Source of the DNA: Minwuia thermotolerans
GTDB taxonomy: Bacteria; Pseudomonadota; Alphaproteobacteria; Minwuiales; Minwuiaceae
Reading direction: 5' to 3'
Length of the DNA stretch: 64,000 bases
Assembly (NCBI RefSeq): GCF_002924445.1
Contig: NZ_PIGG01000034.1
Coordinates: 124,001-188,000, forward strand
The notes below the pieces were generated by a model, which did no database searches, was not told the DNA's origin, and saw nothing but the letters and a program-made list of their open reading frames with translations. This document shows, one piece after another, positions 1-9,455 of the stretch (the first letter of the stretch is position 1; the number at the start of each line of letters is the position of its first letter). The position numbers and the translations under genes are program-made.

Positions 1-989
1 CGCCGTCGTTCTTCTTCGTCGACATCCAGCCCGACCAGATCGAGCCGTTTCTGGAGACCGCACGCTCGATTACCGGCGTCTCCGATGTCCGCAGCGTCCC
101 CTCGCTCAGGGGCCGGATCAGCGCCGTCGACGGCGTGGCGTCCGAAGACGTCCAGATGGTCGACCCGGACGAGGCCTGGGTGCTGCGCGGCGACCGGGGC
201 CTGACCTACGCCACGGAGCCGCCCTCCAACAGCCCCGTCGTTGCCGGTGAGTGGTGGCCGGCCGACTATGACGGACCGCCGCTGGTCAGCTTCGAGGACG
301 AGGCGGCGGCCGGACTCGGCCTGGAGGTGGGCGACACGATCACCGTCAACGTGCTGGGCCGCGACATCACCGCGGAGATCGCCAGCCTGCGCCGGATCGA
401 CTGGTCGACCTTCCAGATCAACTACATCATGATTTTCAGCCCCAACACGCTGCGCGCCGCGCCGCACACCCACCTCGCCACAGCCGAGGCGGCCGGCGCG
501 GCGGACAACGAACTGTTCCGCGCCATCACCGACCGCTTCCCCAACATCACCGTGATCCGGGTGAAGGAGGCGATGGAACTGTTCGACAAGCTGCTGGGCC
601 AGGTGGCGACGGCAATCCGCGCCGCTTCCGCCGTGACGCTGCTGGCCGGCCTGATCGTGCTGGCCGGCGCCATCGCCGCGGGCCACCGCAGGCGCGTCCG
701 GGAATCGGTGGTCCTCAAGGTGCTCGGCGCGACGCGCCGCCAGATCCTGAAGATTCACGCCGCCGAGTTTGCGGTGCTCGGACTGGCGACCGGTATCGTC
801 GCCGCCATCGCCGGCAGCGTCGCCGCATGGGGCGTGATCGTCTTCGTCATGCAGGGCGAGTTCGAGCTGATGCCGGCCCGGCTGGCCGTGGTGGTGGTCG
901 GCGCCATCGCCGCGACGACGGCGCTGGGTCTCGTCGGCGCGCACCGCGCGCTTCGCCGCCGGCCTGCGGTGGAACTGCGCGAGGCGTAG
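1..989 (+). CDS. ABC transporter permease, FtsX/YbbP type (5' end outside window)
   Basis: The reading frame is open from the first complete codon at position 3, so the gene begins upstream. The visible 328 residues are the C-terminal part of an FtsX-like permease. A soluble periplasmic-type stretch with the motif PSFFFVDIQPDQI near the start is typical of YbbP proteins. It is followed by three hydrophobic segments (near 612-680, 765-850 and 880-950) with the short basic loop HRRRVRESVVLKVLGAT between the first two. YbbP-type permeases pair with a YbbA ATPase and are thought to export or extract lipid-linked substrates; the partner would lie to the left. The substrate cannot be read from the sequence. 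Confidence 0.85.
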   Translation, partial: PSFFFVDIQPDQIEPFLETARSITGVSDVRSVPSLRGRISAVDGVASEDVQMVDPDEAWVLRGDRGLTYATEPPSNSPVVAGEWWPADYDGPPLVSFEDEAAAGLGLEVGDTITVNVLGRDITAEIASLRRIDWSTFQINYIMIFSPNTLRAAPHTHLATAEAAGAADNELFRAITDRFPNITVIRVKEAMELFDKLLGQVATAIRAASAVTLLAGLIVLAGAIAAGHRRRVRESVVLKVLGATRRQILKIHAAEFAVLGLATGIVAAIAGSVAAWGVIVFVMQGEFELMPARLAVVVVGAIAATTALGLVGAHRALRRRPAVELREA

Positions 990-1047
990 GATCGCTTGGC
1001 TGACCGGCGGGCTTGCTGCTCCCGGAACGCACAGGGAAGGACTGAGC

Positions 1048-2391
1048 CTAAGGCAGTGGCACGCCGGCATTCCCGAAGGCCGATTTCTGCCGCTCGGCCA
1101 AGGCGTCGACGTCGAAGTCCTCGATCAGTTCGTGGAACATCCGGTACCAGTTGATCTCCGACTTCAGGTGCAGGAAGACGCCGCCGAGACCGATCGCCGC
1201 GCGGTCCATGAACACGAACTCCCTGGGCGGGGTGACGCCGCCGCGCTCCTTCAGTTCCCGGTGCACGCGCTCGGCGGTTTCGCGGCCGTACATGCCGTCC
1301 TCGCCGAACTCCTGGATGCGCCGCGGCCGGTCCTCCAGCAGCGGCGCGTAGACGAAGCTGGCCCAGAGATTGAGCGTGTCCACCACTTCGGTGGTCAGAC
1401 CCTCGAACCCCCAGCTTTCATAGGCGTGAACGGCGAGATCCCGGTCGTCGTCGCGGATCGCCCGGTAGAGGTCGATGACGCCCTTCACGAATTTCGGCTG
1501 GAAGGTGCGGATACAGCCATAGTCCAGCAGGTTGATCGCGTGATCGTCGCGGACCGAGTAGTTGCCCAGATGCGGGTCGCCGTGGATCACGCCATAACCA
1601 TAGAAGGGCACGTACCAGGCGCGGAACATGTTGACCGCCAGTTCGTTGCGGACCTCGATCGGCGCCTCGCGGAATTCCAGCAGCCGCCGGCCCTCCAGCC
1701 AGCTCATGGTCAGGAGCCGGCCCGTGGAGAGCGCCGGATAGACTTCCGGCACGTGGACGCGGGGCTCGCCGGCCAGCATCTCCCGGTAGAGCGCGATGTG
1801 CCGCGCCTCGAGTTCGTAGTCGAGTTCCTCGCGCAGGCGCGCGGCGATCTCGTCGTGGATATGGCGGGTGTCGATGGAGCGGTCGTAGCGGCGGTAGATG
1901 GAGAAGATGAGCCTGAGCTGGCGCAGGTCGGCTTCCACCGCCGAGCGCATGTCCGGATACTGCAGCTTGCAGGCCAGTTCGTTGCCTTCGAGGTCGGTCG
2001 CCCGGTGCACCTGACCCAGTGAGGCCGCGGCGGCCGCCTCCCGCTCGAAGGCGCCGAACTTCTTCCGCCAGGCCGGTCCCAGTTCCGACGTCATGCGGCG
2101 CTTGACGAAGGCCGGGCCCATGGACGGCGCGTCGGCCTGGAGCTGCGCCAGTTCCTGCGCGTACTCCTTGGGCAGGGCCTCGGGGATGGTCGACAGGATC
2201 TGCGCGACCTTCATAAGCGGGCCCTTGAGCCCGCCCAGCGCCGCACGCAGTTCGCGGGCGTGGTCGTCGCGGTCGATCTTCACGCCCAGATAGCGCTCGC
2301 CGGCCAGCTTCGCCGCCAGGCCGCTCATCGAGCGGCCGACGCGCGCATAGCGTCTGACCTGAGAGCCGAAACCGTCTTCCCGATTGGCCAT
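1048..2391 (-). CDS. ABC1/UbiB-family atypical kinase (AarF-like)
   Basis: 447 residues. The family signature is clear: the N-terminal KxGQ-type region reads KVAQILSTIPEALP, followed by an alanine-rich nucleotide loop (AAAAASLGQVHRA), the ion-pair lysine in ACKLQYP, and the catalytic and metal loop VIHGDPHLGNY with the later LLDYGC. Such proteins are atypical kinases or ATPases that support ubiquinone biosynthesis or lipid handling. This one has no obvious C-terminal membrane helices, unlike classical UbiB. The start at 2391 is preferred because AGGGG lies four bases upstream; an in-frame ATG 60 bases earlier gives an arginine-rich extension without family likeness. Its exact partner is unknown. 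Confidence 0.85.
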   Translation of the reverse strand: MANREDGFGSQVRRYARVGRSMSGLAAKLAGERYLGVKIDRDDHARELRAALGGLKGPLMKVAQILSTIPEALPKEYAQELAQLQADAPSMGPAFVKRRMTSELGPAWRKKFGAFEREAAAAASLGQVHRATDLEGNELACKLQYPDMRSAVEADLRQLRLIFSIYRRYDRSIDTRHIHDEIAARLREELDYELEARHIALYREMLAGEPRVHVPEVYPALSTGRLLTMSWLEGRRLLEFREAPIEVRNELAVNMFRAWYVPFYGYGVIHGDPHLGNYSVRDDHAINLLDYGCIRTFQPKFVKGVIDLYRAIRDDDRDLAVHAYESWGFEGLTTEVVDTLNLWASFVYAPLLEDRPRRIQEFGEDGMYGRETAERVHRELKERGGVTPPREFVFMDRAAIGLGGVFLHLKSEINWYRMFHELIEDFDVDALAERQKSAFGNAGVPLP

Positions 2392-2482
2392 GGAACCCCT
2401 TCGCCTGTCCGTCTGCCCTTCATATAGGCAGGCGGCGCCGCGATGTCTCATGGGCAGATTACGGCGGCGGGCTCGCGGCGGA

Positions 2483-3520
2483 TCAGCGGCCGCTGTCTTC
2501 CACGCCGTGGACCTTCAGGCCGATGCTCTTCAGCGCGTCGACCGGTTGCTGCTCGGCGGCGAGGCCCGCCTGGCGCATCAGCACGATGGAGATGCGGCGG
2601 TTGGCGTCGGCATAGGGGTCCTCGGCGACCAGTAGCTCCTGCGCCGCCTTGCCCGTCACCTGGTCGATGCGGTTCTGCGGCACGCCCAGTTCCAGCAGCG
2701 CCCGGCGGCTGGCGTTGGCGCGGTCCGCCGACAGCTCCCAGTTGCCGTAGCCATTGCCGGAGCGGTAGGGGGTGGCGTCGGTGTGGCCGGTGATCTTGAT
2801 CTTGTTGGGCAGGCGGGTCATCACGTCGGTGACCAGCATCAGGATCTGCTTGGCGTGGCCTTCCAGGGCGGGACTGCCCTTCGGGAACATGGAGCGGCCG
2901 CCGGAGTCCACCAGCTGGATCCGCAATCCTTCCGGCGTCATGTCGACCATCAGGTTCTGCGCCAGTTCCTGCATTTCCGGCGCGGCCTGCTCGATCGCCT
3001 GCTCGATGGCGTCCATGGCCTCGTTGAAGGCTTCTTCCTCGCGCCGGGCCAGTTCCTCGGCGACGTCGTCCTCGCCGGGTCGGCCCTGCTTGCCGCGCTC
3101 GCTGTCCTCGACCTTCTCGTCGTTGCTGGAGATGCCTTCCTCGTCGATCTCGTCACCGGCGGGGTCGAACTTCTTGCCGTCCTCGTGGTTCTCTTCCTCG
3201 TCCTCGATATCGCCGATCGAGACCACGACCGTCGGCAGCCCGGCGTTGGAGATTCGCGCGCCGTCGCGGACCATCGTCTGACCGCCCATCGCGCCGCCGC
3301 TGCCCGACTGCTGCTGGGAAACGGCGGCCGGCGCGAAATAGTCGGCGATGCCGCGCTGCTGCTCGTCGGTGGTCACGTTGAGCAGCCAGAGCAGCAGGAA
3401 GAAGGCCATCATCGCGGTCACGAAGTCCGCATAGGCGACCTTCCATGCGCCGCCATGGTGGGCGTGACCGCCCTTGACGATCTTCTTGACGATGATTGGC
3501 TGCTGATTGCCGTCGGCCAT
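2483..3520 (-). CDS. motB: Flagellar motor stator protein MotB
   Basis: 345 residues. The N-terminus has a short basic cytoplasmic tail and then one membrane helix starting in AYADFVTAMMAFFLLLWL, whose Asp is the expected proton-carrying residue. A highly acidic linker (about residues 105-150) follows, then an OmpA-like peptidoglycan-binding domain with GHTDATPYR and NWELSADRANASRRAL. MotB anchors the MotA-MotB proton channel to the cell wall. It lies 15 bases after motA, in the same transcript. No other flagellar genes are nearby, so the rest of the motor is encoded elsewhere. The long acidic linker is the only unusual feature. Confidence 0.93.
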   Translation of the reverse strand: MADGNQQPIIVKKIVKGGHAHHGGAWKVAYADFVTAMMAFFLLLWLLNVTTDEQQRGIADYFAPAAVSQQQSGSGGAMGGQTMVRDGARISNAGLPTVVVSIGDIEDEEENHEDGKKFDPAGDEIDEEGISSNDEKVEDSERGKQGRPGEDDVAEELARREEEAFNEAMDAIEQAIEQAAPEMQELAQNLMVDMTPEGLRIQLVDSGGRSMFPKGSPALEGHAKQILMLVTDVMTRLPNKIKITGHTDATPYRSGNGYGNWELSADRANASRRALLELGVPQNRIDQVTGKAAQELLVAEDPYADANRRISIVLMRQAGLAAEQQPVDALKSIGLKVHGVEDSGR

Positions 3521-3535
3521 GGCAGGGTCGCTCCG

Positions 3536-4393
3536 TCAGACCTTGGGCGCGCTCTCGACGGCGTCCTCGACTTCCTTGAAGGACGGGCGTTCGTGGCTGT
3601 AGAGGGTCTTGCGCGCGAACTCCACGGCCACTGCGGGGGCGTAGCCGTTCATGTAGGCCAGCAACCCCGCCTTGATGCACTGGTAGTACTTGGTTTCGGC
3701 TTCGGCATAGGCTTCCAGGCTCTTGCCCATCGGGCCGACGAAACCATAGGCCAGGAAGATGCCGAGGAAGGTGCCGACCAGCGCCGCGGCGATCTTGCCG
3801 CCCAGCACCTCGGGCGGCTCGGAAATGTACTGCATGGTGATGATGACGCCCAGCACCGCCGCCACGATGCCGAAGGCCGGCAGGCCGTCGCCGGCCGTGG
3901 TGACGGCCGCGGAGACCGCGTGCTGTTCGTGGTGATGGGTCTCGATGTCCTCGTCCATCAGCGCTTCCATCTCGTGGCTGTTCTCGGTGCCCATGGTCAT
4001 CAGGCGCAGATAGTCGCAGACGAACTCGACGGCGTGATGGTTCTTCATGAAGCCCGGGAAGGCGGTGAAGATGGAGCTCTTCTCCGGGTCCTCGATGTGC
4101 GCCTCCAGCGCAAGCATGCCCTTGGCCTTGGCCAGCTTGAAGATGGTGTACTGAAGCGTCAGCAGTTCCTCGTAGGTGGCCTTGTTGTAGGGCTGGCCCT
4201 TGAGAATCTTTCCGATCGACTTGAAGACGCCGAAGATCACCGTCTTCGGGTTGGAGATGATGAACGCGCCGAAGGCGGATCCGCAGATGATCACCACCTC
4301 AAGGGGCTGGATCAGCACCGCGAAGGAGCCGTGCGGCAGGTACCCGCCGAGGACGGATCCGATGACGACCACGACGCCAATGATGAAGAACAT
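3536..4393 (-). CDS. motA: Flagellar motor stator protein MotA
   Basis: 285 residues, the usual length for the long MotA type. It starts directly with a membrane helix (MFFIIGVVVVIGSVLGGY), has a second helix near residue 35, a large cytoplasmic loop, and two further helices around GLPAFGIVAAVLGVIITM and AALVGTFLGIFLAYGF. MotA forms the proton channel with MotB and contacts the rotor. The ATG at 4393 is chosen because it gives the canonical hydrophobic N-terminus; a longer in-frame start at 4618 would add 75 residues of non-family sequence overlapping the divergent flavin reductase. First gene of a motA-motB operon. Confidence 0.93.
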   Translation of the reverse strand: MFFIIGVVVVIGSVLGGYLPHGSFAVLIQPLEVVIICGSAFGAFIISNPKTVIFGVFKSIGKILKGQPYNKATYEELLTLQYTIFKLAKAKGMLALEAHIEDPEKSSIFTAFPGFMKNHHAVEFVCDYLRLMTMGTENSHEMEALMDEDIETHHHEQHAVSAAVTTAGDGLPAFGIVAAVLGVIITMQYISEPPEVLGGKIAAALVGTFLGIFLAYGFVGPMGKSLEAYAEAETKYYQCIKAGLLAYMNGYAPAVAVEFARKTLYSHERPSFKEVEDAVESAPKV

Positions 4394-4550
4394 GGAGCTA
4401 TTCCGCTTCGGTTTGATCTCGATCGGCGCCGAGTGTCGCCCGCGCACGGTTAAGATGGCGTTAGCGCTGCGCGTTCCGCGGCCGGGGCTTTCGCCGCGGC
4501 GTTCGGCTGGTAAACTCCGCCCCCGAACCGACTTGTCGATGGGGAGGAAC

Positions 4551-5036
4551 ATGGCGGTCAGCCCGAGGGAACTGCGCGACGTGCTGGGCTCGTTCGCGAC
4601 AGGCGTTACCATCATCACCGGCGTCGACGATCAGGACCGGCCCGTCGGCCTGACGGCGAATTCGTTCAATTCCGTGTCCCTGGACCCGCCGCTGATCCTC
4701 TTCAGCCTGGACCGCAACGCGAACTGCGCCAGCGCCTTCGCGGAGGGACGGCCCTTCGTCGTCAATGTGCTGCGCGACGACCAGCAGCCGCAGTCGAACC
4801 ACTTCGCTTCCAAGACCGACGACAAGTTCGCGGAAATGGATTTCACCTGGACCACCGGGAACAATGGCTGCGCCGTGATCGAGGGCGCTCTGGCGCATCT
4901 GGAGTGCACCTGCGAATCGCTGCATGAAGGCGGCGACCACTGGATCGTCATCGGCCGCGTCAGCCGGATCGAGGCCGATCCGGAAGGCCGGCCGCTGGTC
5001 TTCTTCCGCGGCCGCTACGCCAATCTGAACGACTGA
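4551..5036 (+). CDS. Flavin reductase family protein (FMN-binding split-barrel)
   Basis: 161 residues. The core matches the flavin reductase-like domain: LRDVLGSFATGVTIIT at residues 5-20, GLTANSFNSVSLDPPL, the conserved Asn/Phe of NHFASK, and a C-terminal GRV...LVFFRGRYANL. Members reduce FMN or FAD with NAD(P)H and supply reduced flavin to two-component monooxygenases or nitroaromatic-type enzymes. The start at 4551 has a strong GGGGAGGA site; in-frame starts further upstream run antisense through motA. Its gene ends seven bases before the stop of the convergent heparinase-like gene. A flavin-dependent partner (for example the luciferase-like protein at 41102) is not adjacent. Confidence 0.85.
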   Translation: MAVSPRELRDVLGSFATGVTIITGVDDQDRPVGLTANSFNSVSLDPPLILFSLDRNANCASAFAEGRPFVVNVLRDDQQPQSNHFASKTDDKFAEMDFTWTTGNNGCAVIEGALAHLECTCESLHEGGDHWIVIGRVSRIEADPEGRPLVFFRGRYANLND

Positions 5037-5043
5037 AACGGAC

Positions 5044-7467
5044 CTACCGGTCCGCCGCCGCGCGTCCCTTCGGCGGCACCGCACAGACGGGCGGTTCCGC
5101 GGCGGGGCCGAGGCGGCGCGCCGTGGCGCCACTGGCGCCGATTTCCACGCGATGGTCCCCCAGACGCACGGCGAAACCGCCGTCGGCGTTCGTCTCGGGC
5201 GCGCCGATTTCCGCGCCGGTGCAGTCCAGGTCCACGGCGACCAGGAACCGCGCTTCCGTCGACTTCGCCGTGCTGGCCAGCGTCAGGTGCCACTGGTTCT
5301 TCCAGTCCGGCACGAAGAAGGGATCCGGATCCTCGGGGAACCTGTCCGTCTGGCGGGCGGCGTAGTCCGGCGCCGCGAGCACCCGGAAGCAGACCTTGCC
5401 CTTGCCCATGTCGATGGTGAAGCGCCCGTCGCCTTCCTCGGCGATTTCCGTCCAGGCGTGCAGGTTCCACTCCCATGTCCGCGCCTCGTCGGAGGCCAGA
5501 TCGTCGTGGATCAGGGCGAGGTTCGGCCTGAGATAGGCGATGGTCCGCACCGCCTTCGACAGCGCGCCGCCATAGGCCCGGGTCGCGTCGCCGACGGCCA
5601 TGTCGTAAAGGCCGCAGCGCGCGAAGTCGGCGATCCGGCCCTGGGCGCCGCGGTCCTGTTCCGGCTGGCCCTGCCCGCCGTCGAAGGTGATGGCGTTGTG
5701 CGCTTTCGTCTGCATCGTCCAGGCGAGGTGATGCTTCGACTTCCAGGTGTCGTAATAGCCCGAATCGAGCGCCAGCGACTGCTGCCGGCCGTTGATGATG
5801 AAGCTGTTCTGGTCGGCGTGGCTGTGGCTGAAGCTGCCATAGGGGCTGGACTTGAACAGGATGGAATAGCGGTCGGGGTCGTCCAGCTCGGAATGCATCG
5901 CCACCCAGCCGATGGACGGGAAGACCGCCGTGTCCGGCAGGTCGGGGTGCTTCACCGGGTCGAAGGGACGTTCCGGTTCCTCGTAGAGGGGGCCGTAGAG
6001 ATGCAGGTAGTATTCGGGGCGCTGCGGCTCCCATTGGGCGGCGAAGCGGCGGCTGATCGGCGTGTCGATGCGTTGACGGTACATCATCGCCACCAGCGCC
6101 CAGACGTCGGGGAACCAGTTCTCGCCGCCGTCGCCGAAGCTGCTGTTGGGCGTGCCCGGCGGCACCAGGTACTGGAAGAAGACGCCGGCCTGCATGGGCC
6201 AGCCCATCCGCGTCGGGTTCACGTCGATCGCGTTCTCGATGATGTCCCAGTACTGCATGTTGTTGACGGCGTCCCAGATGCCGTAGTTCACGCCATTGCC
6301 GAAGCCGCCATCGGCCCCGCCCCAGGGATTGTTGACGGCCAGGTAGATCGGATAGGTGCGGAAGAACCAGTTCTGCGCCCGCGGTGTGTCCCTGGCCATC
6401 AGGGCGGCGATGGCGGTGACCGCCCCCGCCTGGCGGAAGCCGTGACTGTTGTACGGCTTGAGCTCCAGCGCCCGGCGCGGGTTGACGACATACTCGTCGA
6501 ACGCCGCCTGGGTGCGGTATTCGGTCATGCGCCGGAGCGTGGTTTCCGTTTCCTCGTCCAGCTCGTTCCTGGTGATGTCGTAGACCAGCGCCAGCGCCAG
6601 GGCGATGCGCAGGTTGGAGAGGTCGCTGGAGCGCACGCCCGTCGAGTGCTCCGGATCCCACGACGCCAGGTCCATCGCGCGCCGCCAGGCTTCTTCCAGC
6701 ATCTTCTCGTCGCGCGTGAGATACCAGGTATAGACCGTGGTGCCGAGCTGTACGGTCGCGCGATTGACCACCTGGGCGATGAAGCGGGCGACGCGGATGC
6801 GCTCGTAGAAATCTTCCACTTCGAAGGTCGCGGTCGGCGGTTCGGGGTCCAGCTCCGCGCCGATCATGTTCTCCTCGACGTTCTGTATCACCTCGCGGAA
6901 GACCAGCCGCCGTTCGCCCTGGTTCAGATCCCGGCGCAGCGTGTTGAAGCCTTCCTTGCCGGGAAAGCTGCGCGGACGCCGTCGCTCCCAGGCCCGGTCC
7001 CAGGCGTTCTGCACCGATGGCGCGACGAACTCGTGAGCCTTTTCGTGAATGCGGAAGGACCGCCACTCGCCCCAGTCGCCGGCGCCCTCGCGGTCGTGCC
7101 AGCGCCGGACCCGCCAGCGCCAGTCGCCGATGGCAAGCGGCGCATTCAGCATCAGGTGGTTGTATTCGGTGATGCGCCGGATCGGCTCCGCCTTGCCGCC
7201 TGCGGGCTCTATCACCACCTCGTAGGACAGATCCTCGCCTTCGTAGCGCCAGTGGAAGACCGGCGGGTTCTGCACCGCCACCGCCGCGTTGAACGGATAG
7301 ACCGGCATTTCCAGTTCGGTCTGCGGCGACAGCCAATCGGTCACCTCCGCATCCTCGGGCAGTGTCTCGATGTAGTACTGCCAGGGGTCGACGCGGTCGG
7401 CCGCCGCGGTGGCCAGGCCGCAGAATGCAATCCCGACCGACGCGAAAAGACACAGGACGCGGTTCAT
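5044..7467 (-). CDS. Secreted heparinase II/III-family polysaccharide lyase-like protein
   Basis: 807 residues with an N-terminal signal peptide (hydrophobic stretch at residues 4-22 ending ATAAAD). The next region (VQNPPVFHWRYEG and the WRWRVRRWHD strand) is a DUF4962-type fibronectin-like domain. An alpha/alpha-toroid follows (residues about 150-480, with NPRRALELKPYNSHGFRQ) and then a beta-sheet heparinase II/III C-terminal domain with FSHSHADQNSF and SGYYDTWKSKHH. These folds cleave uronic-acid polysaccharides by beta-elimination. The start at 7467 has AGGAGG 8 bases before it. It lies at the left end of the exopolysaccharide locus, so it probably trims or degrades that polymer in the periplasm; the substrate is inferred. 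Confidence 0.8.
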   Translation of the reverse strand: MNRVLCLFASVGIAFCGLATAAADRVDPWQYYIETLPEDAEVTDWLSPQTELEMPVYPFNAAVAVQNPPVFHWRYEGEDLSYEVVIEPAGGKAEPIRRITEYNHLMLNAPLAIGDWRWRVRRWHDREGAGDWGEWRSFRIHEKAHEFVAPSVQNAWDRAWERRRPRSFPGKEGFNTLRRDLNQGERRLVFREVIQNVEENMIGAELDPEPPTATFEVEDFYERIRVARFIAQVVNRATVQLGTTVYTWYLTRDEKMLEEAWRRAMDLASWDPEHSTGVRSSDLSNLRIALALALVYDITRNELDEETETTLRRMTEYRTQAAFDEYVVNPRRALELKPYNSHGFRQAGAVTAIAALMARDTPRAQNWFFRTYPIYLAVNNPWGGADGGFGNGVNYGIWDAVNNMQYWDIIENAIDVNPTRMGWPMQAGVFFQYLVPPGTPNSSFGDGGENWFPDVWALVAMMYRQRIDTPISRRFAAQWEPQRPEYYLHLYGPLYEEPERPFDPVKHPDLPDTAVFPSIGWVAMHSELDDPDRYSILFKSSPYGSFSHSHADQNSFIINGRQQSLALDSGYYDTWKSKHHLAWTMQTKAHNAITFDGGQGQPEQDRGAQGRIADFARCGLYDMAVGDATRAYGGALSKAVRTIAYLRPNLALIHDDLASDEARTWEWNLHAWTEIAEEGDGRFTIDMGKGKVCFRVLAAPDYAARQTDRFPEDPDPFFVPDWKNQWHLTLASTAKSTEARFLVAVDLDCTGAEIGAPETNADGGFAVRLGDHRVEIGASGATARRLGPAAEPPVCAVPPKGRAAADR

Positions 7468-7514
7468 GAAGGACCTCCTGAATTGACCTGCCGGCCGGGC
7501 ATGCAAGAAACGGA

Positions 7515-8192
7515 TCAGGCGGGGCGGCGGATGGCGATGATCGACTTGGTGAATCCGGCCACGCGCTCCTCGGCGATCTCGGCGTCGGGGAACAGCCGGC
7601 GCATGGACCGGTGCGTCAGAAGCTGGAAGTCCGGCCGCGTGCCCTTGGGCCAGAAGCGGTTGGTGAAGCGGATCGTCGGCACCATCAGGTTGCGCGGCAG
7701 CATGACGATGAAGACCGGCAGCCAGCTGTGGCTTTCCACCGGAAAATAGCGGTAGGGCGTCTGCACGAAATAGCCCCGCCCGACCCGCCGGATCTCGGCG
7801 GCGAAGGCCGACTGGTGGCGTTCCGCCATCTCCCGGAAGCGCCGGTCGTCGGTCATCCAGCGCATCTCCTCCTTCGGTCCGGTGACGTGCTCGATCACCG
7901 AGGAGCAGAAGACGATGTCGAAGGCCCCGTCCGCAAAGGGCAGGCGTTCGTCGTCGCCGTCGAGCCGGACCGTCGCGAAGCCGCGGCCCGCAGCCTCCGC
8001 CAGGTCGCTTTCGGAGATGTCGGCCACCGTCACCGCCGCCGGTCCGGTCAGGATGGAGGCGATATGGCCGCCGGTGCCGCCGCCCAGGTCCAGGATCCGG
8101 GTATCGGGGCCGATCGCGAAGCTCTCGCGGAACAGCCGTGCCCGCTTCTGCCGGGAATGGCGCGAGAACCGGCGGAACAGTTTCCAGAGCAT
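7515..8192 (-). CDS. Class I SAM-dependent methyltransferase
   Basis: 225 residues. Motif I is ILDLGGGTGGHI at residues about 33-44, the acidic residue after strand 2 is in VTVADIS, and motif IV-V is FDIVFCSSVIEHV; this is a Methyltransf_11-type Rossmann fold. The C-terminal half carries a basic, aromatic region (YFVQTPYRYFPVESHSW) seen in methyltransferases of cell-surface polysaccharide loci. It is upstream of the heparinase-like gene on the same strand (47 bases apart) and divergent from the first glycosyltransferase, so O-methylation of a sugar or lipid carrier is a reasonable inference. No target can be read directly. Confidence 0.8.
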   Translation of the reverse strand: MLWKLFRRFSRHSRQKRARLFRESFAIGPDTRILDLGGGTGGHIASILTGPAAVTVADISESDLAEAAGRGFATVRLDGDDERLPFADGAFDIVFCSSVIEHVTGPKEEMRWMTDDRRFREMAERHQSAFAAEIRRVGRGYFVQTPYRYFPVESHSWLPVFIVMLPRNLMVPTIRFTNRFWPKGTRPDFQLLTHRSMRRLFPDAEIAEERVAGFTKSIIAIRRPA

Positions 8193-8237
8193 GCCATCCC
8201 CTTCGATTGACAGGCGTCGGCCCCGACCCTAGACCGG

Positions 8238-9455
8238 ATGCGAGAGCGACTCGCAACATCTATAGCGGCCGCGCCGCGCCGTGCCTATCCGCCCCGCCGG
8301 GAGCTGACGCCAGTGCCGGACCATGTGACCAAGCCGCGCATTCTCATGGTCGGGCCGTTTCCGCCGACCCGGGGCGGCGTCACCACGTTCATGCTGAACG
8401 TCATGGGCTCGCCGCTGGCGGATCGCTACGACTTCATCGCGCACACGACCTCCCGTCCGGCGAAGAAGAACGTTGTCGACAATTACGGCTACGCGGCCAT
8501 GTTCAGGGGCGGCCCCGGCCGGCTGATCCGCGCCGCCTGGGCGACGTTCTGGCACCTCCTCGCCTTTCCCTTCGTGGTTTTCTTCCGCCGCGTCGACCTG
8601 GTGCAGATCCAGTCCTCGGATTTCCAGACCTTCTGGGAAAGCTGCCTCTACCTGGCGATGGCGAAGGCGCTTCGCCGGCCCACCATGCTTCGGCTCGGCG
8701 GCGTCTTCGACAAGTTCTACGAAGGCTCGTCCCCGCGCGTGCAGGCGTTGATCCGCCGTGGCGTCGCCGCGCCCGACATCCTGATCGTGCAGTCGGAAAG
8801 CTGGCGGCGCTATCTGGCCACGGTCGGTCGGAGCGAGAACGTGATCGTGCTCTACAATTCCGTCCCCGAGGCCTCGATCATGCCCGTCGAAGGCCCGCGT
8901 AACGACCCGCCGCGCGTACTGTTCTTCGCCGGCTCGGAATCGGTGCGCAAGGGCGCGCAGGTGGTGCTGCAGGCGCTGGCCACGCCCGAACTGGCCGATG
9001 TGCGGGCGGCGTTTCGCTTTCTGGCAGTGATCGAGCCCCTGGCGTCGCAGATCGGGAATGCCGGCCTGCCGCAGAGGATCGAGTTGGAAGGCTTCATGGC
9101 GCACGCGCGGTTCATCGAGGAATTGCGGGCCGCCGACATCTTCCTCATGCCTTCCTACGGGGAGGGCTTTCCCAACAGCCTGCTGGAAGCGATGGCGGCG
9201 GGGCTGGCCTGCGTCGTCACGCCCGTCGGCGCGGTGCCGGAGATCGCCGACGACGAGGCCGAGGCCCTGGTGATCGAGCCCGGCAACGCCAGAGCCCTTG
9301 CCGGCGCGATCCGGCGGCTGGCCGAGGACGAGGGGCTGCGCCTGAAACTGGCACGATCCGCGCAAGAGCGGCTCCGGCGGCAGTTCGTCGCCGAGCGGGT
9401 TCTCGATGTGCTGGAGGGGGGCTACCGGAGATTGCTGGCCGGGAACGGAGAATGA
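8238..9455 (+). CDS. Glycosyltransferase family 4
   Basis: 405 residues from the ATG at 8238. A GTG at 8313, preceded by GGGAG at nine bases, would give a 380-residue protein beginning closer to the conserved ILMVGPFPPTRGGV strand and may be the true start. The N-terminal half is the acceptor domain. The C-terminal GT-B donor domain has FFAGSESVRKGAQVV and PSYGEGFPNSLLEAMAAG, which contains the EX7E motif of retaining GT4 enzymes. It transfers a sugar from a nucleotide donor, presumably during polymer assembly at the inner face of the membrane. Its stop overlaps the next start by four bases (ATGA), so translation is coupled. Confidence 0.86.
   Translation: MRERLATSIAAAPRRAYPPRRELTPVPDHVTKPRILMVGPFPPTRGGVTTFMLNVMGSPLADRYDFIAHTTSRPAKKNVVDNYGYAAMFRGGPGRLIRAAWATFWHLLAFPFVVFFRRVDLVQIQSSDFQTFWESCLYLAMAKALRRPTMLRLGGVFDKFYEGSSPRVQALIRRGVAAPDILIVQSESWRRYLATVGRSENVIVLYNSVPEASIMPVEGPRNDPPRVLFFAGSESVRKGAQVVLQALATPELADVRAAFRFLAVIEPLASQIGNAGLPQRIELEGFMAHARFIEELRAADIFLMPSYGEGFPNSLLEAMAAGLACVVTPVGAVPEIADDEAEALVIEPGNARALAGAIRRLAEDEGLRLKLARSAQERLRRQFVAERVLDVLEGGYRRLLAGNGE

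Noticed and set aside
5015-7749. Long open frames on both strands overlapping the heparinase-like gene
   Set aside because: High GC opens antisense frames; their products are Arg/Gly/Ala-rich without domains, while the frame at 5044-7467 has a signal peptide and family motifs.
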